This document shows positions 52,890 to 63,557 of a DNA stretch of 64,000 bases, piece after piece; the stretch's first letter is position 1; every line of letters starts with the position of its first letter. Made by a program: the position numbers and the translations under genes. The stretch is from Reticulitermes speratus. Lineage: Eukaryota; Arthropoda; Insecta; Blattodea; Rhinotermitidae. The stretch covers positions 4,822,585 to 4,886,584 of the forward strand of contig JAJKFL010000010.1 of assembly GCA_021186555.1 (NCBI GenBank), read 5' to 3'. The notes beneath the pieces were generated by a model. The model saw only the letters and a program-made list of their open reading frames with translations, did not search any database and was not told the origin of the DNA.

Positions 52890-53870
52890 ATGTGGCATTG
52901 GGCAGGTGTTTGACGGGTATAGGGCAGGTATTGGAGAGGTGTTGGGCAGGTATTGAGCAGTTATTGGACACGTATTGGGCAGGTATTGGACAGGTATTGG
53001 GCAGATATTTGACGGGTATAGGGCAGGTATTGGAGAGGTGTTGGGCAGGTATTGTGCAGTTATTTGACACGTACAGGGCAGGTATTGGACAGGTATTGGG
53101 CAGGTATTTGACGGGTATTGGGCAGGTATTTGACGGGTATAGGGAAGGTATTGGAGAGGTGTTGGGCAGGTATTGAGCAGTTATTGGCACGTATTGGGCA
53201 GGTATTGTGCAGTTATTGGACACGTATTGGGCAGGTATTGGGCAGGTATTTGGCGGTTATAGGGCAGGTATTGGAGAGGTGTTGGGCAGGTATTGAGCAG
53301 TTATTGGACACGTATTGTGCAGGTATTGGACAGGTATTGGACAGGTATTTGACGGGTATTGGGCAGGTATTGGAGAGGTGTTGGGCAGGTATTGTGCAGT
53401 TAATCGGACATGTAATGGGCAGGTATTGGACAGATATTGGACAGGTATAGGGCAGGTATTTGACGGGTATTGGGCAGGTATTTGACGGGTATAGGGAAGG
53501 TATTGGAGAGGTGTTGGGCAGGTATTGGGCAGTTATTGGACACGTATTGGGCAGGTATTTGACGGGTATAGGGCAGGTATTGTGCAATTATTGAACACGT
53601 ACTGGGCAGGTATTGGACAGGTATTGGGCAGGTATTTGACGGGTATTGGGCAGGTATCGGGCAGGTATTTGACGGGTATTGAGTAGGTATTTGACGGGTA
53701 TAGGGCAGGTATTGGACAGGTGTTGGGCAGGTAATGGGCAGGTATTTACACGTATTGGGCAGGTATTGGACGGGTATTGGACAGGTATTGGGCAGGTATC
53801 GGGCAGGTATTTGACGGGTATTAGGCAGGTATTGGACAGGTGTTGGACAGGTACTGGACATGTTTTCTTC
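52890..53870. repeat. About 11-bp tandem repeat with higher-order structure
   Basis: Basic word GGGCAGGTATT with variants GGACAGGTATT, TGACGGGTATA, GGAGAGGTGTT and GGACACGTATT. The GGAGAGGT variant recurs at 52933, 53032, 53153, 53273, 53372 and 53505, that is spacings 99, 121, 120, 99 and 133, close to 9, 11, 11, 9 and 12 units. All open frames on either strand at 52675-53957 are array read-outs. Confidence 0.95.
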
Positions 53871-54468
53871 GAGTACTTTGGCACCTCCCTGTCGGATAAT
53901 TCGACCAATGCTACCAAACTTGGTTATTCATCTATCACAGATGCAAGGCCTACATAGTCTCTAAAATTGATAGCGTCGTTAAAGAAACCTAAAGAAATAA
54001 GCCTTTATATATATATAAATTTCGAAATCGTTATAATTTAACACTCATTGAGGAACACAGAGGACGCCTTAAGACTCGCTTTGTCGTCACTGTGTGTATT
54101 ACAGAATGCAGAATAGAAGCGATAAAAGCAGGAGGAACCTTGGTAAATCAGAGAGAGCTGCAGGGTGCTTCGGATACAACAGGTGCTTGACGGCTGGGTC
54201 TTGGTGCACTGGGATGGGTTTGGCGGGGGGGGGGGGGGAGAGGGCAGACGTTTTACTTGGCCCCGGGCTACTGGCCGCCACATGAAAGGGGACCAGTGCA
54301 TGTGAACGTAGAAGTATGACGGAACTGTGTCAAGTCAGACGGAGAACATCTTTCACAGAACGTCCGTGAACAAACAGCTGGACTGTACCACCTCAGTACT
54401 TCGCTCTTCATCTTTCTACCGAATGTCGCGGTATTGCTGCTCGGATAAAAGAAGCTGTTTCTTTTTTC
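53871..54468. other. Unassigned sequence with a poly(G) run
   Basis: Run of about 17 G near 54222-54238. A SINE-end-like GATAGCGTCGTTAAAGAAAC occurs near 53969. Confidence 0.5.
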
Positions 54469-54720
54469 CAGTGGCGTAACAGCCCCTTGTTGGCCAGGGC
54501 CTTCTCATTATCGACGCTTCACGATCACACACTTTAGACACACCACACTCGTAGGACTCCTCTGGACGAGTAATCAGCCCAACGCAGAGACCTCTACCTG
54601 ACAACACTGAACACTCACAACAGACAGACATCCATGCCCCCTGCGGGATTCGAACCCACAATCCCAGCAAGCGAACGGCCGCAGACCGACACCTTAGACC
54701 GCGCGGCCACTGGGATCTGC
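54469..54720 (-). mobile_element. SINE A, diverged (minus strand)
   Basis: CAGTGGCGTAACAGCCCCTT, TGCGGGATTCGAACCCACAA, CGCGGCCACTGGGATCTGC. More substitutions than most copies. Confidence 0.9.
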
Positions 54721-55051
54721 AAAGAAGGAATAGCCAGAGATTTCTCGTGGTTTTACGTAGTTCTTTCAGGCTAATATTAGACCCAGTGCCGATTTGACTT
54801 CGGCAGTTGACAACCACCCGCCTAACCACCTAACCTTAATCACAACGTAAAGCTTCGTCTCTTCTATCACCATACACCGTCTCACACCTTCCATCTATTC
54901 AGTCGAATTTTGTCAGCACTCATTTTACACGCTGTTGTTTTCAAATTGTCTTTACTGTTATCCTCCCTTCTGTAAGCCGGTATCTGAATCGTCTCCTTCA
55001 CCCACGGTTTCCTGCTGCATGCATATTAGTTCCCCTATTAATGCCACATCA

Positions 55052-55303
55052 CCGATTCTTTTGCCCTCACGGTGTAAGGCGTAGGTCTTCGGCCGCTCGC
55101 TTGCTGGGATTGCGGGTTCGAATTCCGCCGGGGGAATGGATGTCCATCTTTGGAAGTGTTGTATGTTGTCAGGTAGAGTTCTCTGCGTCAGGCTGATCAC
55201 TCGTCCAGAGGAGTCCTGCCGAGTGTGTGGTGTGTCTGAGTGTGATCGTGAAGCCTTAATAATGTGGATGCCGTGGCCTACTAGGAGCTGTCAAGCCATA
55301 GCA
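55052..55303 (+). mobile_element. SINE A, diverged head (plus strand)
   Basis: The head CCGATTCTTTTGCCCTCACG is mutated; B box GCGGGTTCGAATTCCGC is altered; the rest (GTCAGGTAGAGTTCTCTGCG, CCAGAGGAGTCCTGCCGAG, GGAGCTGTCAAGCCATAGC) aligns to the end. Confidence 0.88.
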
Positions 55304-55889
55304 AAAAAATAGTAAAATTACATACCCGTAAATCTGATGCTGCTAGACCTTTATTTCCCACTTATTGTGCGGCTGTTACGACGCGCAGAATGCCATCGGT
55401 CCAACGCCTTAGCACTTAACACTAATTTTTTAGTAACATACGCTGTTCGTCTCTAACCAGCGCCATCGTCAGTGTATCACTGATACTAATTATGACGCAG
55501 GGTAGTGTCGAATGACGTATATCACTCAAAAATTAATGAATGTGGAAGTGAAAGACAGTGGGCCAGAACAATAGTGAAAGTGATCATGCTTGATGTGATT
55601 ACTTTGTCCAAATTTGGCGATGATTGCAAAGTGTAAGACTTCTCCCTGTTTTAACCTTGATTTCGGGCTTCCGCCGAGATGTTGATGAGATCTGCGCTCT
55701 TTTGGGGTATGTAAAAGGGCACGTCTGGTTATTTATTGACCTGTCACTGGAACGAAACCGAAATTCCACCCTCTGAATACTAAATTCTAAACAGTTGATT
55801 AATTTCACACCCTAAAACAGGCAGAAACCACAACACAAAATCCGCATGTTGATAGCGATAATTGTTGACAGAAATAGAGGCTTTTTTTT
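55304..55889. other. Unassigned, with a truncated foldback family 2 left end
   Basis: CGGGCTTCCGCCGAGATGTT, GAGATCTGCGCTCTTTTGGG at 55662-55708 is the left end of family 2; the rest is absent. No gene. Confidence 0.6.
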
Positions 55890-56144
55890 TCAATGGCTCG
55901 ACAGCCCCTTTGGGGCCTATGCCGCCTTATTTTTCGAGGCTTCACGATCACACACTTTTTAGACGCACCACACTCGGTAGGACACCTCTGGACGAGGGAC
56001 CAGCCCGTCGCAGAGACCTCTACCTGACAACACATAACACTCACAAGACAGACATCTATGCCCTCGGCGGGATTCGAACCCACAATCCCAGTAAGCGAGC
56101 GGCCGTAGACCCACGCCTTAGACCGCACTGCCACTGGGATCGCC
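55890..56144 (-). mobile_element. SINE A (minus strand)
   Basis: Poly(T) then CAATGGCTCGACAGCCCCTT, GCGGGATTCGAACCCACAAT, ACTGCCACTGGGATCGC. Confidence 0.93.
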
Positions 56145-56229
56145 GGCCCATTTCTTAGATATGTGTAAAGACAGCTTTTTATTGGTCAGTTCCCATATTT
56201 ACAACTACTTGTCTTGGACAACTTACTCT

Positions 56230-56628
56230 ATACTGAGTGTCCGAAATGTAGGTTTAGAAGAATTCAAGAGAAACAAAACTTGTGTGATAATTTGTGAACT
56301 AGTGGTCAGGAAATGTAACATGCATATTGAACACAGCGGGAAATAATTTGAATAATTTTTTTACACTGCTAATTTTATTTTCTGTTGGTGTTTGTTTAAA
56401 ATAAACTATTTTTTCCATTCATATTGTTTATTCCGTGCAATGTTAATAAATAATTCGCAACACTCAATCAACAGAATGCGCAATATTTTTCCTTAGATAT
56501 TTATATTATATCACACTGTGTATCTAAGAAAACATATTGCGAATTTTGTTGGATGAGTGTTACGAATTGGTTTATCTCCCTTTTAGCATGAGTGTAACCT
56601 CCGTAATAGAAATTAGGACACTCTGTAT
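56230..56628. mobile_element. Possible TIR element with internal hairpin
   Basis: TACTGAGTGTCC (56230) and GGACACTCTGTA (56617) are inverted with one mismatch. Inside, ATTCGCAACACTC-AATCAACA (56450) pairs imperfectly with TGTTGGATGAGTGTTACGAAT (56548). No transposase. Tentative. Confidence 0.4.
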
Positions 56629-56639
56629 TAATAATTCTT

Positions 56640-57325
56640 TACTTCTGGTCTCTAGCAGACAAACGACACCTTTTCTATAATCTACTTAATTATTAATTAA
56701 ATTAATTAAATAATAAGTATATATTTTAATTATTAATCAATTGTTAATTAGTATTATTTAATTTGTATTATTTATAATTATTTATTTATGAATACAAAAT
56801 TTTATAATGAAAGAAACTAACATCTCTTGTGTAGGCAGAATCTTTCATTGGCGTCTGTACCGAAGCAAACCGGAACATCCAGGTATATATTTCACATCCC
56901 TCCACTTGATTAGTTTGTTCAGTCAACCAACTTTGTTTCTTCTTGATCAGTGCTTTGTTCTTTTTAACTCTCTCTCTCTCTCTCTCTCTCCTTGTCTTTG
57001 ACCTTAAGCTAGTTTTTCAACCCCTTCCTTCCACGTCCTTATGCACATAAGTACTTGTGCTGACTTGTAACTACTTCCACAGAGCACAACACTGAAAGTA
57101 AACACACCACACAGGGCAGTCGGTGCCACAGAACATTTTGTTTCGTTATAATGAACATTGTATATCATCAAAGTTAAGTACCATGTCAGTGGAAATCATC
57201 CTCACAAAGTAAGGTAAATCCAAGCATAAACTTCTCCCTTCTAATCGATTATCACGATCGTTCTAGTTCCGTATCAAATTTTATTACGTTCTTCTGTTTT
57301 CCAGTACACTAAGGGATTCGTCTAA
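56640..57325. other. Unassigned AT-rich sequence with (TC)n
   Basis: A/T-only stretch at 56690-56790 and (TC)n at 56970-56992. No gene. Confidence 0.5.
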
Positions 57326-57337
57326 TGAATTTAAAAG

Positions 57338-57645
57338 GTAAAGGTAAAGCAACCCCATTACAGGCCTAGACAGGCCCTGAGGGGTCCAGGAGGTTGAGGC
57401 TCCCAGATTTCTAGACAATCGGCACATAAATGTGGTAAGGTTGTCAGCCCTAAGCACCGGCCGCCTTTACCCCCCAGGAAATATTCCTGGTACTCATTTC
57501 TGTTAGAGGCTGAGTCAACCCCAGGGCCATAGTGCAACCGAAACAATTATGTCAAGGAATTAATTCCAATGACACCATCGGGAATGGAAACCGCGACGTT
57601 CCGGTTTGTAGCGTAGTGCCTCAACCAACTGCGCCACCGCGCGCG
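57338..57645 (-). mobile_element. SINE C, full-length (minus strand)
   Basis: Exact duplication TGAATTTAAAAG at 57326-57337 and 57646-57657. Nearly identical to the 23.7-kb copy. The B box is mutated (GGGAATGGAAACCGCG). Confidence 0.95.
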
Positions 57646-57657
57646 TGAATTTAAAAG

Positions 57658-58089
57658 AATCGTTGAAAATATGCTGCATTATGAAGCATTGTGAAAATAA
57701 GTATGAAGGCTTATTGGTTGAATTGGGTTAATTCAAGTGTATTTTTGATAGATTCTTAAGAACGTGAGATCCTTTACCCTTACCTCAGTAACTTACAGGA
57801 CAGCCCGCACTGCTCAGTTTGCAGAGTTACAAGGGCACTGTACAATACTTGCACGGTGTCTTCAAGCTCTTGACAATGCACTCATTTGGTTTCATTACAA
57901 CCTTGCAGAAAAATTACTCCCTTCAGCGACGTGGTGCTGTGTATTCTGATAGATAAGTACAGAAATTTCGGAGGAATCTGCTCTCTCCATCTCCAAACCT
58001 CGGTATCTACTTACCAGACTGCACGGTTTTGTAGTATTCATAGTCACAGCTTTGACAACCTGAAATATCACACAGAATCTTGTATTACA
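57658..58089. other. Unassigned sequence
   Basis: No gene or repeat recognised; overlapping frames 57764-58125 lack motifs. Confidence 0.5.
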
Positions 58090-58167
58090 CAGTGCATACA
58101 CAAAAGAATGGTGCGGTTTCAATAGTGATTCCTATTGAAACCGCACCATTCTTTTGTGTATGCCCTG
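58090..58167. repeat. 36-bp near-perfect hairpin
   Basis: GCATACACAAAAGAATGGTG and CGGTTTCAATAG pair with CTATTGAAACCG and CACCATTCTTTTGTGTATGC around about 6 bases. Possible tiny foldback element or hairpin RNA source. Confidence 0.85.
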
Positions 58168-58224
58168 TACATCAAAAGCAAAGAATTAACTACTGCTGAA
58201 ATCTTTGGTCTTCTGGGTCAAGAA

Positions 58225-58380
58225 GTCCAAGATGAAAGGACTTCTTAACCCTTGAAGATGGGACCGATAGGTTGTCCCGAAACGTCAGTAAAGAATTACC
58301 ACTCGACTCTGCGTAATATCCCAGAAGAGCGCAGATCTCTTCGACGTCGTGACGGAAGCCTGAAGTCACGAATTAATTAT
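58225..58380. mobile_element. Foldback family 2 element, right half
   Basis: TTGAAGATGGGACCGATAGG, TTGTCCCGAAACGTCAG, CCCAGAAGAGCGCAGATCTC, GACGGAAGCCTGAAGTCAC. The left half is missing and the break lies near the 58.1-kb hairpin. Confidence 0.82.
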
Positions 58381-58970
58381 TGCGATTTTAGCACAGTTGA
58401 ACCGTATCTTTTAGCTGGCGTTCTCCGTTAATCTTTTTTTTATTTTTTTTTTGTTACTGGGCTCAGGATGTTACAAAAGTGCCTCTCGCAAACACACTTA
58501 TCTCAGAGTGAACATATCATAAGATACGACCTTTATAAGTACAACACCTTGATTAATATCCAAGTAATGCAAATGAGAAACAATTTGCAATCTCTATGAA
58601 TGCTTGAGGGCGTGTATTTTAGAGTCGTCATTTCTTTCAGGAACTAATTACACATTTGACAGAAAGACCGGGGTTCGTACACTGTATTCTGTTTGTTAAT
58701 TAGTTCTGTTTCTTTTGCCCTTTGGGGTTTCCTGTCTTTGTGTTTGAAAAAGTCGTTTGCTGCCATTTTTATTGCTTGTGTATCCAATTATGCATAATAG
58801 TTACGTTGAGCAGCCTCAGATATGTTTTATACCGCTATCGAAGGCTGATATGTACCACTGCCTAGGGACAGATCTCGTTTCTTCTCTTTGCAACAGACGC
58901 CGTCTCTTCGTGTAGCGAAATTGTTGCCTGAAACACGCGAGAAAAAGCGACCCAAATTTGCCTACATTTG
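58381..58970. other. Unassigned sequence
   Basis: No gene or recognised repeat. Confidence 0.5.
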
Positions 58971-58974
58971 TTTT

Positions 58975-59165
58975 TATATTCATTCATATTTTAGGGTTAT
59001 CCAATTTGGTAGAAGGTGAAGGTTATATGTCCCTGTGCGCGCCATGGAGGCCTACTATTTTATTTGGGCCTAAGAGGGACGAGGTAACAGGGGATTGGAG
59101 AAGACTGCATAACGAGGAGCTTTATGATCTGTACTCATCACCAAATATTAAACAAAAATGTATCG
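58975..59165 (+). pseudogene. LINE family 2 ORF fragment (open)
   Basis: 71-codon frame containing FGPKRDEVTGDWRRLHNEE and LYDLYSSPNI, the block that precedes RMIKSRRMRWAGHVARM-type sequence in this LINE family (its degenerate form is seen at 16040). Cut after SSPNI. No catalytic domain. Confidence 0.78.
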
Positions 59166-59321
59166 CCCTTTAAAGCTCTGCAGGTTTGTTCCTTTCGGAC
59201 TTTGAAATTTAGGAGCTTTTTCTGAAATTGCTGTGATATATTTCCAGCTTCAATAGAAAACGTTCTTTTCTGTGAGTAAATGTACATAGCCTTTCGAGTT
59301 TTAAAAATTTTTATGAAACGA

Positions 59322-59555
59322 AAAATGGTAAAGGTAAAATTATCCCTAGAACAGGCCATGAAGGCTCAGAAGGGGAGTAGAGGTATAGCTCTACTCTTTC
59401 TTTAACCCTGGCACTAGATGAGGATGGGTGGTCAACTCCACACCCCGGCCGATTTCCCCCAGGGGAAGAGACCCGGTACCCATTTTACAGGAGGCTGGGT
59501 AGGCCCCAGGCAGGTCTGGACGGGTGAGGAAAATCTCGCACCCAACGGGGTACGT
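59322..59555 (-). mobile_element. SINE D (minus strand), head missing
   Basis: GGCCATGAAGGCTCAGAAGG, GGCACTAGATGAGGATGGGT, GGTCAACTCCACACCCCGG, CCCGGTACCCATTTTACAGG, GGCAGGTCTGGACGGGTGAG match the reverse of the 16.8-kb SINE D body. It sits between two LINE family 2 pieces. Confidence 0.82.
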
Positions 59556-59589
59556 CTCTTAAAAAGTTTGAAGCTTATATTTCAGCTAA

Positions 59590-59745
59590 ATATTGTGCAA
59601 GAGGGCTCAGGATAGGGACATGTGGCGGGCTCTTGTGAATGTGGTAATGAACGTTCGGTTTCCATAAAACGCAGGGAATTTCTTGAATAGCTGAGGAACT
59701 GTTAGCTTCTAAAAAAGGACTCTGCTCCATGGAGTTAGTTATTGT
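59590..59745 (+). pseudogene. LINE family 2, 3' ORF end
   Basis: QDRDMWRALVNVVMNVRFP-stop (about 59610-59668), then the shared 3' tail GGGAATTTCTTGAATAGCTG and GTTAGCTTCTAAAAAAGGAC. Matches the tail at 26628-26815. Confidence 0.82.
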
Positions 59746-60860
59746 GCAAGAAGTTTCTGTCATGTGTCAGTTTCGACTCCAGACTTAAACATAGGCGTCA
59801 CAGGTCATTAAATTATTTTTGAGTTCTCATTAAAAAATTAATAAATCCATCTGTCAAGTAACAGATCTTTGGGGAGTTCTAGAAGCCGGAAACATAGTCT
59901 ACAAGCTGCGGCCGCCTTCCACTCAAACACGAAGTAAATGGCAGGGCGTTAATTAATTGACAGAACTGAAAATTTAGAAGTTGGAGAGTTGTAGCGAAAT
60001 TTTATATCTGACAGTTCTGAGCACTTATAATTTGTTGAGTGAGATGTACCAGCGATCCACCACCCAGAATTTCGGTTACTTGCCGGCTTAAAGGTTTACG
60101 GACTTGAATCAGATGTTCCCAGCGCGAAAATCGGAAGAACAAATTAGGTTAAACCTCTTTCAAAATTTGAATTCGGCCAACAGGGAAATTTTTTTAGTTG
60201 AGGGTAAATCCGAAATTCGCGAAAGCAGCAAGCTAGAGCAGTTTGAGATGTTAGTCTCTCGTTTCGGCATCTATGTTAGTCAGACGTGTCGTCATGACAG
60301 GCTTTATTTTCGAAAGTGTTACGCTAAAATTATATCTAGAATTTGCTACTGAGTGCTAAAAATCAAGGACTAACACATTCCAACTTTGTAACATAATTAT
60401 AACATCACTTTTTTACTTGTAAACTTTAAATGTAACAAATATCATTACATCATGTTACAATACCCACAGGCGGAAAATAATTTGTGGATCGCTAACCTGA
60501 TGCGTCGCAGATGTGTTTACATTAGTTTACACTATTACAGAAATTACCTTGCAACACTATTAGTGGAATATAGAGATAGGAAGGAAAGTGAATAAGTGCG
60601 TTTAGTTTGTGTTTTGGCGAGCTCTTCGGTAACTCGCATCTGCTAAAGGTACATCACATTACACCCATTCTCTGTCAAAACTCAGTTATAACCTACCAGA
60701 TCCCTTCCTCAACATTTACCTTATACAACACTTTCCGTCTACTGTAACTGTCCTGCAAGAAGAACTTATATTTGCTGGCGCCTATGAATTTAACTGATAA
60801 TCATAGGTCTCAGATAATAATTCCTATAAATTCTCATCGGGGAGAATCCATTTTTTTTTT
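59746..60860. other. Unassigned sequence
   Basis: Open frame 60104-60352 (82 codons) has no motif I recognise. No repeat assigned. Confidence 0.5.
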
Positions 60861-61113
60861 CAATGGCTCGACAGCCCCTTGGGGGCCTAGGCCTCCTTAT
60901 TTTTCGCGGCTTCACGATCACACACTTTTTAGACACACCACACTCGGTAGGACTCCTCTGGACGAGGGACCAGCTCGTCGCAGGGACCTCTATCTGACAA
61001 CACACAACACTCACAACAGACATCCGTGCCTCCGGTGAGATTCGAACCCACAATCCCAGTAAGCGAGCGGCCGCAGACCCACGCCTTTGACCTCGCGGCC
61101 ACTGGGATCGGCA
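60861..61113 (-). mobile_element. SINE A (minus strand)
   Basis: CAATGGCTCGACAGCCCCTT, GGTGAGATTCGAACCCACAA, GCGGCCACTGGGATCGGC; GGAGAAT on both sides is a possible short duplication. Confidence 0.93.
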
Positions 61114-62019
61114 GGAGAATATTATTAATTAGGTAATTTAGACAGGAGAGCAGGCAGTTCAGGAAGCCGTAACCAGGCGTTGTCGCAGTATTAGCTGCAG
61201 CGCAACTTAGGACCCCTAAGAGCAACAAGTGACGTATGTGACATGCAGGCTGCACTACTGACTTCAGATGAGGGCAGAAGAGGGGATAAAGGGACCTGTA
61301 GCGATGATGGAAGGTAGCTATCTCATTCTGTACATCTGAGTAAACACACTTCTTTTCGATGACGAAAACCAACATCTCGGTGCACTGTAGGAGAATAATA
61401 ATTTACATTTAAAAGTATTTCTGTCACACTACATTACCACATAGCCCCCGGAAGAAATTGAGGCATTTATCATACCGTGTGACAAGCTTTTCTATTCCCT
61501 GTCGATATCAGTCCGTGTCCTGTGTTATCAGCCATCGTGTCACAACTGTTTCCACCTCGCGATCGTCTTTAAATTTGTGGCCGCCAAGATTTTTTTAAGC
61601 GCTGTAAACAGATGACAATCGCTCGGCGAAGAATTCCACTGATATAATCAACTTCAGTGTAGATTATTTAGTTACGAAATTGTTTTATGTGTCTTGTCAA
61701 TTTATTTTCTAGTCTACATTCCCACATTCTGTCGATGCAGTGAACGCAAGACAACCAGTTCGCTCGTACGTGACCTTCCTGTCCTAAGGTCAAGTATTTA
61801 AGTGAATGGCTGCATAGACACTTCGTAATGAAAGGGCGTTTAAGTACAAATTAAACTGATAGACCAGGACAGCTCTGCTGATTGTTCTAGGGTTGCGTGC
61901 AACCACTTGGCTTTGTATTAACACCTTGGGGGCTCAGAGAAACACGCAGGGTAATGCCATGCAGAGCTACTCTGAGATAGGCGTAAACTAGGAAAATATT
62001 ATTGCTATTTATAATAACA
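61114..62019. other. Unassigned sequence
   Basis: No gene or recognised repeat. Confidence 0.5.
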
Positions 62020-62035
62020 TTATTTTATTACTCAT

Positions 62036-62454
62036 GTCGACCTCGGTGGACTAGTGGTTAGCGTGATCGCCATTGGACCCAAGGTTCGCGGGTTCGATCC
62101 CAACCGAGGTCGATGGATTTTTAAGGGTGATAAAAATCCGGAGCACCACTTCCTTCGGAGGGAAAGTAAAGCCGTCGGTCCCATGTCGTAGATTTACGGC
62201 ATGTAAAAGAACCTTACGAGCATGAATAGAACTAGTAGTGCTTGTAAGCAAAATTAAGAGGCCATTTCTCACCCAAGTCTCCTGACTGAATGACAGATGG
62301 CTCTGGCAGTCACATCAGGATCGAGTTGAAAAGCGCGGCCAGTGAGCCGGTCCCTCACTGCTGCAAATGCACAAAGACCTCGTAACTTCGGAAAGAGGAG
62401 GTCCAAGCCCATATAGGGCTGTCGAACCATGGTTATTATTATTATTGTTATTAT
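62036..62454 (+). mobile_element. SINE B, full-length
   Basis: Exact duplication TATTTTATTACTCAT at 62021-62035 and 62455-62469. Head GTCGACCTCGGTGGACTAGT, GGTTCGATCCCAACCG, GGATTTTTAAGGGTGATAAA, tail GGGCTGTCGAACCATGG and (TTA)n. The most complete SINE B in the window. Confidence 0.95.
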
Positions 62455-62609
62455 TATTTTATTACTCATAGACAGGTAAAGTCCGGCCAGCTTGCGACAT
62501 TTTTTTTCCCAGTAAAGGCGTCTGTCCGAAGAGGATGATATTAAAAAATGTAACTATACTTGGTGCTATTTTTAGGTTGTCCAATTCGTGCAAATTTTAG
62601 ATCAAGGTA

Positions 62610-62766
62610 TTTAAATTATTATTCCAACTAAATGTACATTATTAGTTGCATGTCATTGTTAAACAAGTAGCTCCGACATGCGCTCCCTGGAGATGGTGCT
62701 TTTGTAGCGAAACATGTCGTAACTACGTGTTTAACTATCATATGTAACTAATAATGTGCATTTAGT
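62610..62766. mobile_element. Hammerhead foldback element N (decayed)
   Basis: CCAACTAAATGTACATTATT (62625) faces AATAATGTGCATTTAGTTGG (62749). Core CTGGAGATGGTGC...GTAGCGAAACATGTCG has A6 changed to G (CTGGAGA), predicted inactive, though GAAAC-ATGTC is kept. Confidence 0.75.
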
Positions 62767-62780
62767 TGGTATAATAAGAT

Positions 62781-63220
62781 ATAATAACAATAACCATGGC
62801 TCAAAGCCCTATATGGGCTCGGGCCTCCTCTTTCCGAGGTTACTGGGTCGTGCGCATTCGTGGCAGTTGGTGACTGGAAAACTGGCAGCGCTGCTGTTCT
62901 ATCGATCCTGATGTGACCGCCAGAGCCATCTGGCAGGCAGTCAGGAGACTTGGGTGAGAAATTGGGGTTGAATTTTGTTTACGAAACATTTCTATTCATG
63001 CCCGTAAGGTTCTTTTACGTGCCGTAAATCTACGACATGGGACCGACGGCTTTACTTCCCTTCCTTCGGAGGGGAAGTAAAGCCGTCGGTCCCACATCCT
63101 TCGGAGGTGATGCTCCGGATTTTTATCACCCTTAAAAATCCATCGACCTCGGTCGGGATCGAAACCGCGAACCTTGGGTCCAGTGGCGATCACACTAACC
63201 ACTAGTCCACCGAGGTCGAC
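62781..63220 (-). mobile_element. SINE B with internal inverted duplication (minus strand)
   Basis: Exact duplication TGGTATAATAAGAT at 62767-62780 and 63221-63234, at the edge of element N. At about 63039-63094 the segment GGGACCGACGGCTTTACTTC is followed at once by its own reverse complement, giving a hairpin inside the SINE. Confidence 0.93.
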
Positions 63221-63360
63221 TGGTATAATAAGATGAATTACATTAATACTTGATACGTTAATGTAACACGTATTATTATTCCTTTGGCAGTAGAAAGAGA
63301 TTGTGTTTATGAAGAAATGTGTGAGAATATTTTGATCTCAGGAACAGCAAAGCAACAGGT

Positions 63361-63524
63361 AGAAGGTAAAGCAATCCAATTACAGGCCTGGACATTCCCT
63401 GAGGTTTTCAGGACGTTGAGGTATCCAGATTCCTAGACAATCGGCACATGAAGGTGGTAAGTTGTCAGCCCTACGCACCGGCCGCCTTTACCACCCAGGA
63501 AATATTCCTGGTACTCATTTCTGC
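63361..63524 (-). mobile_element. SINE C, partial (minus strand)
   Basis: GTAAAGCAATCCAATTACAG, CGGCACATGAAGGTGGTAAG, CGCACCGGCCGCCTTTACC, ATATTCCTGGTACTCATTTC; the tRNA-like head side is missing after about 63524. Confidence 0.88.
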
Positions 63525-63557
63525 AAAGAAACATGTAGAAGGAGGAAATTGCATAGT

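Noticed and set aside
52675-53861. Several 100-180 codon frames on both strands
   Set aside because: All are read-outs of the roughly 11-bp array; repeats of CPIPVQYLPNT type have no known family.
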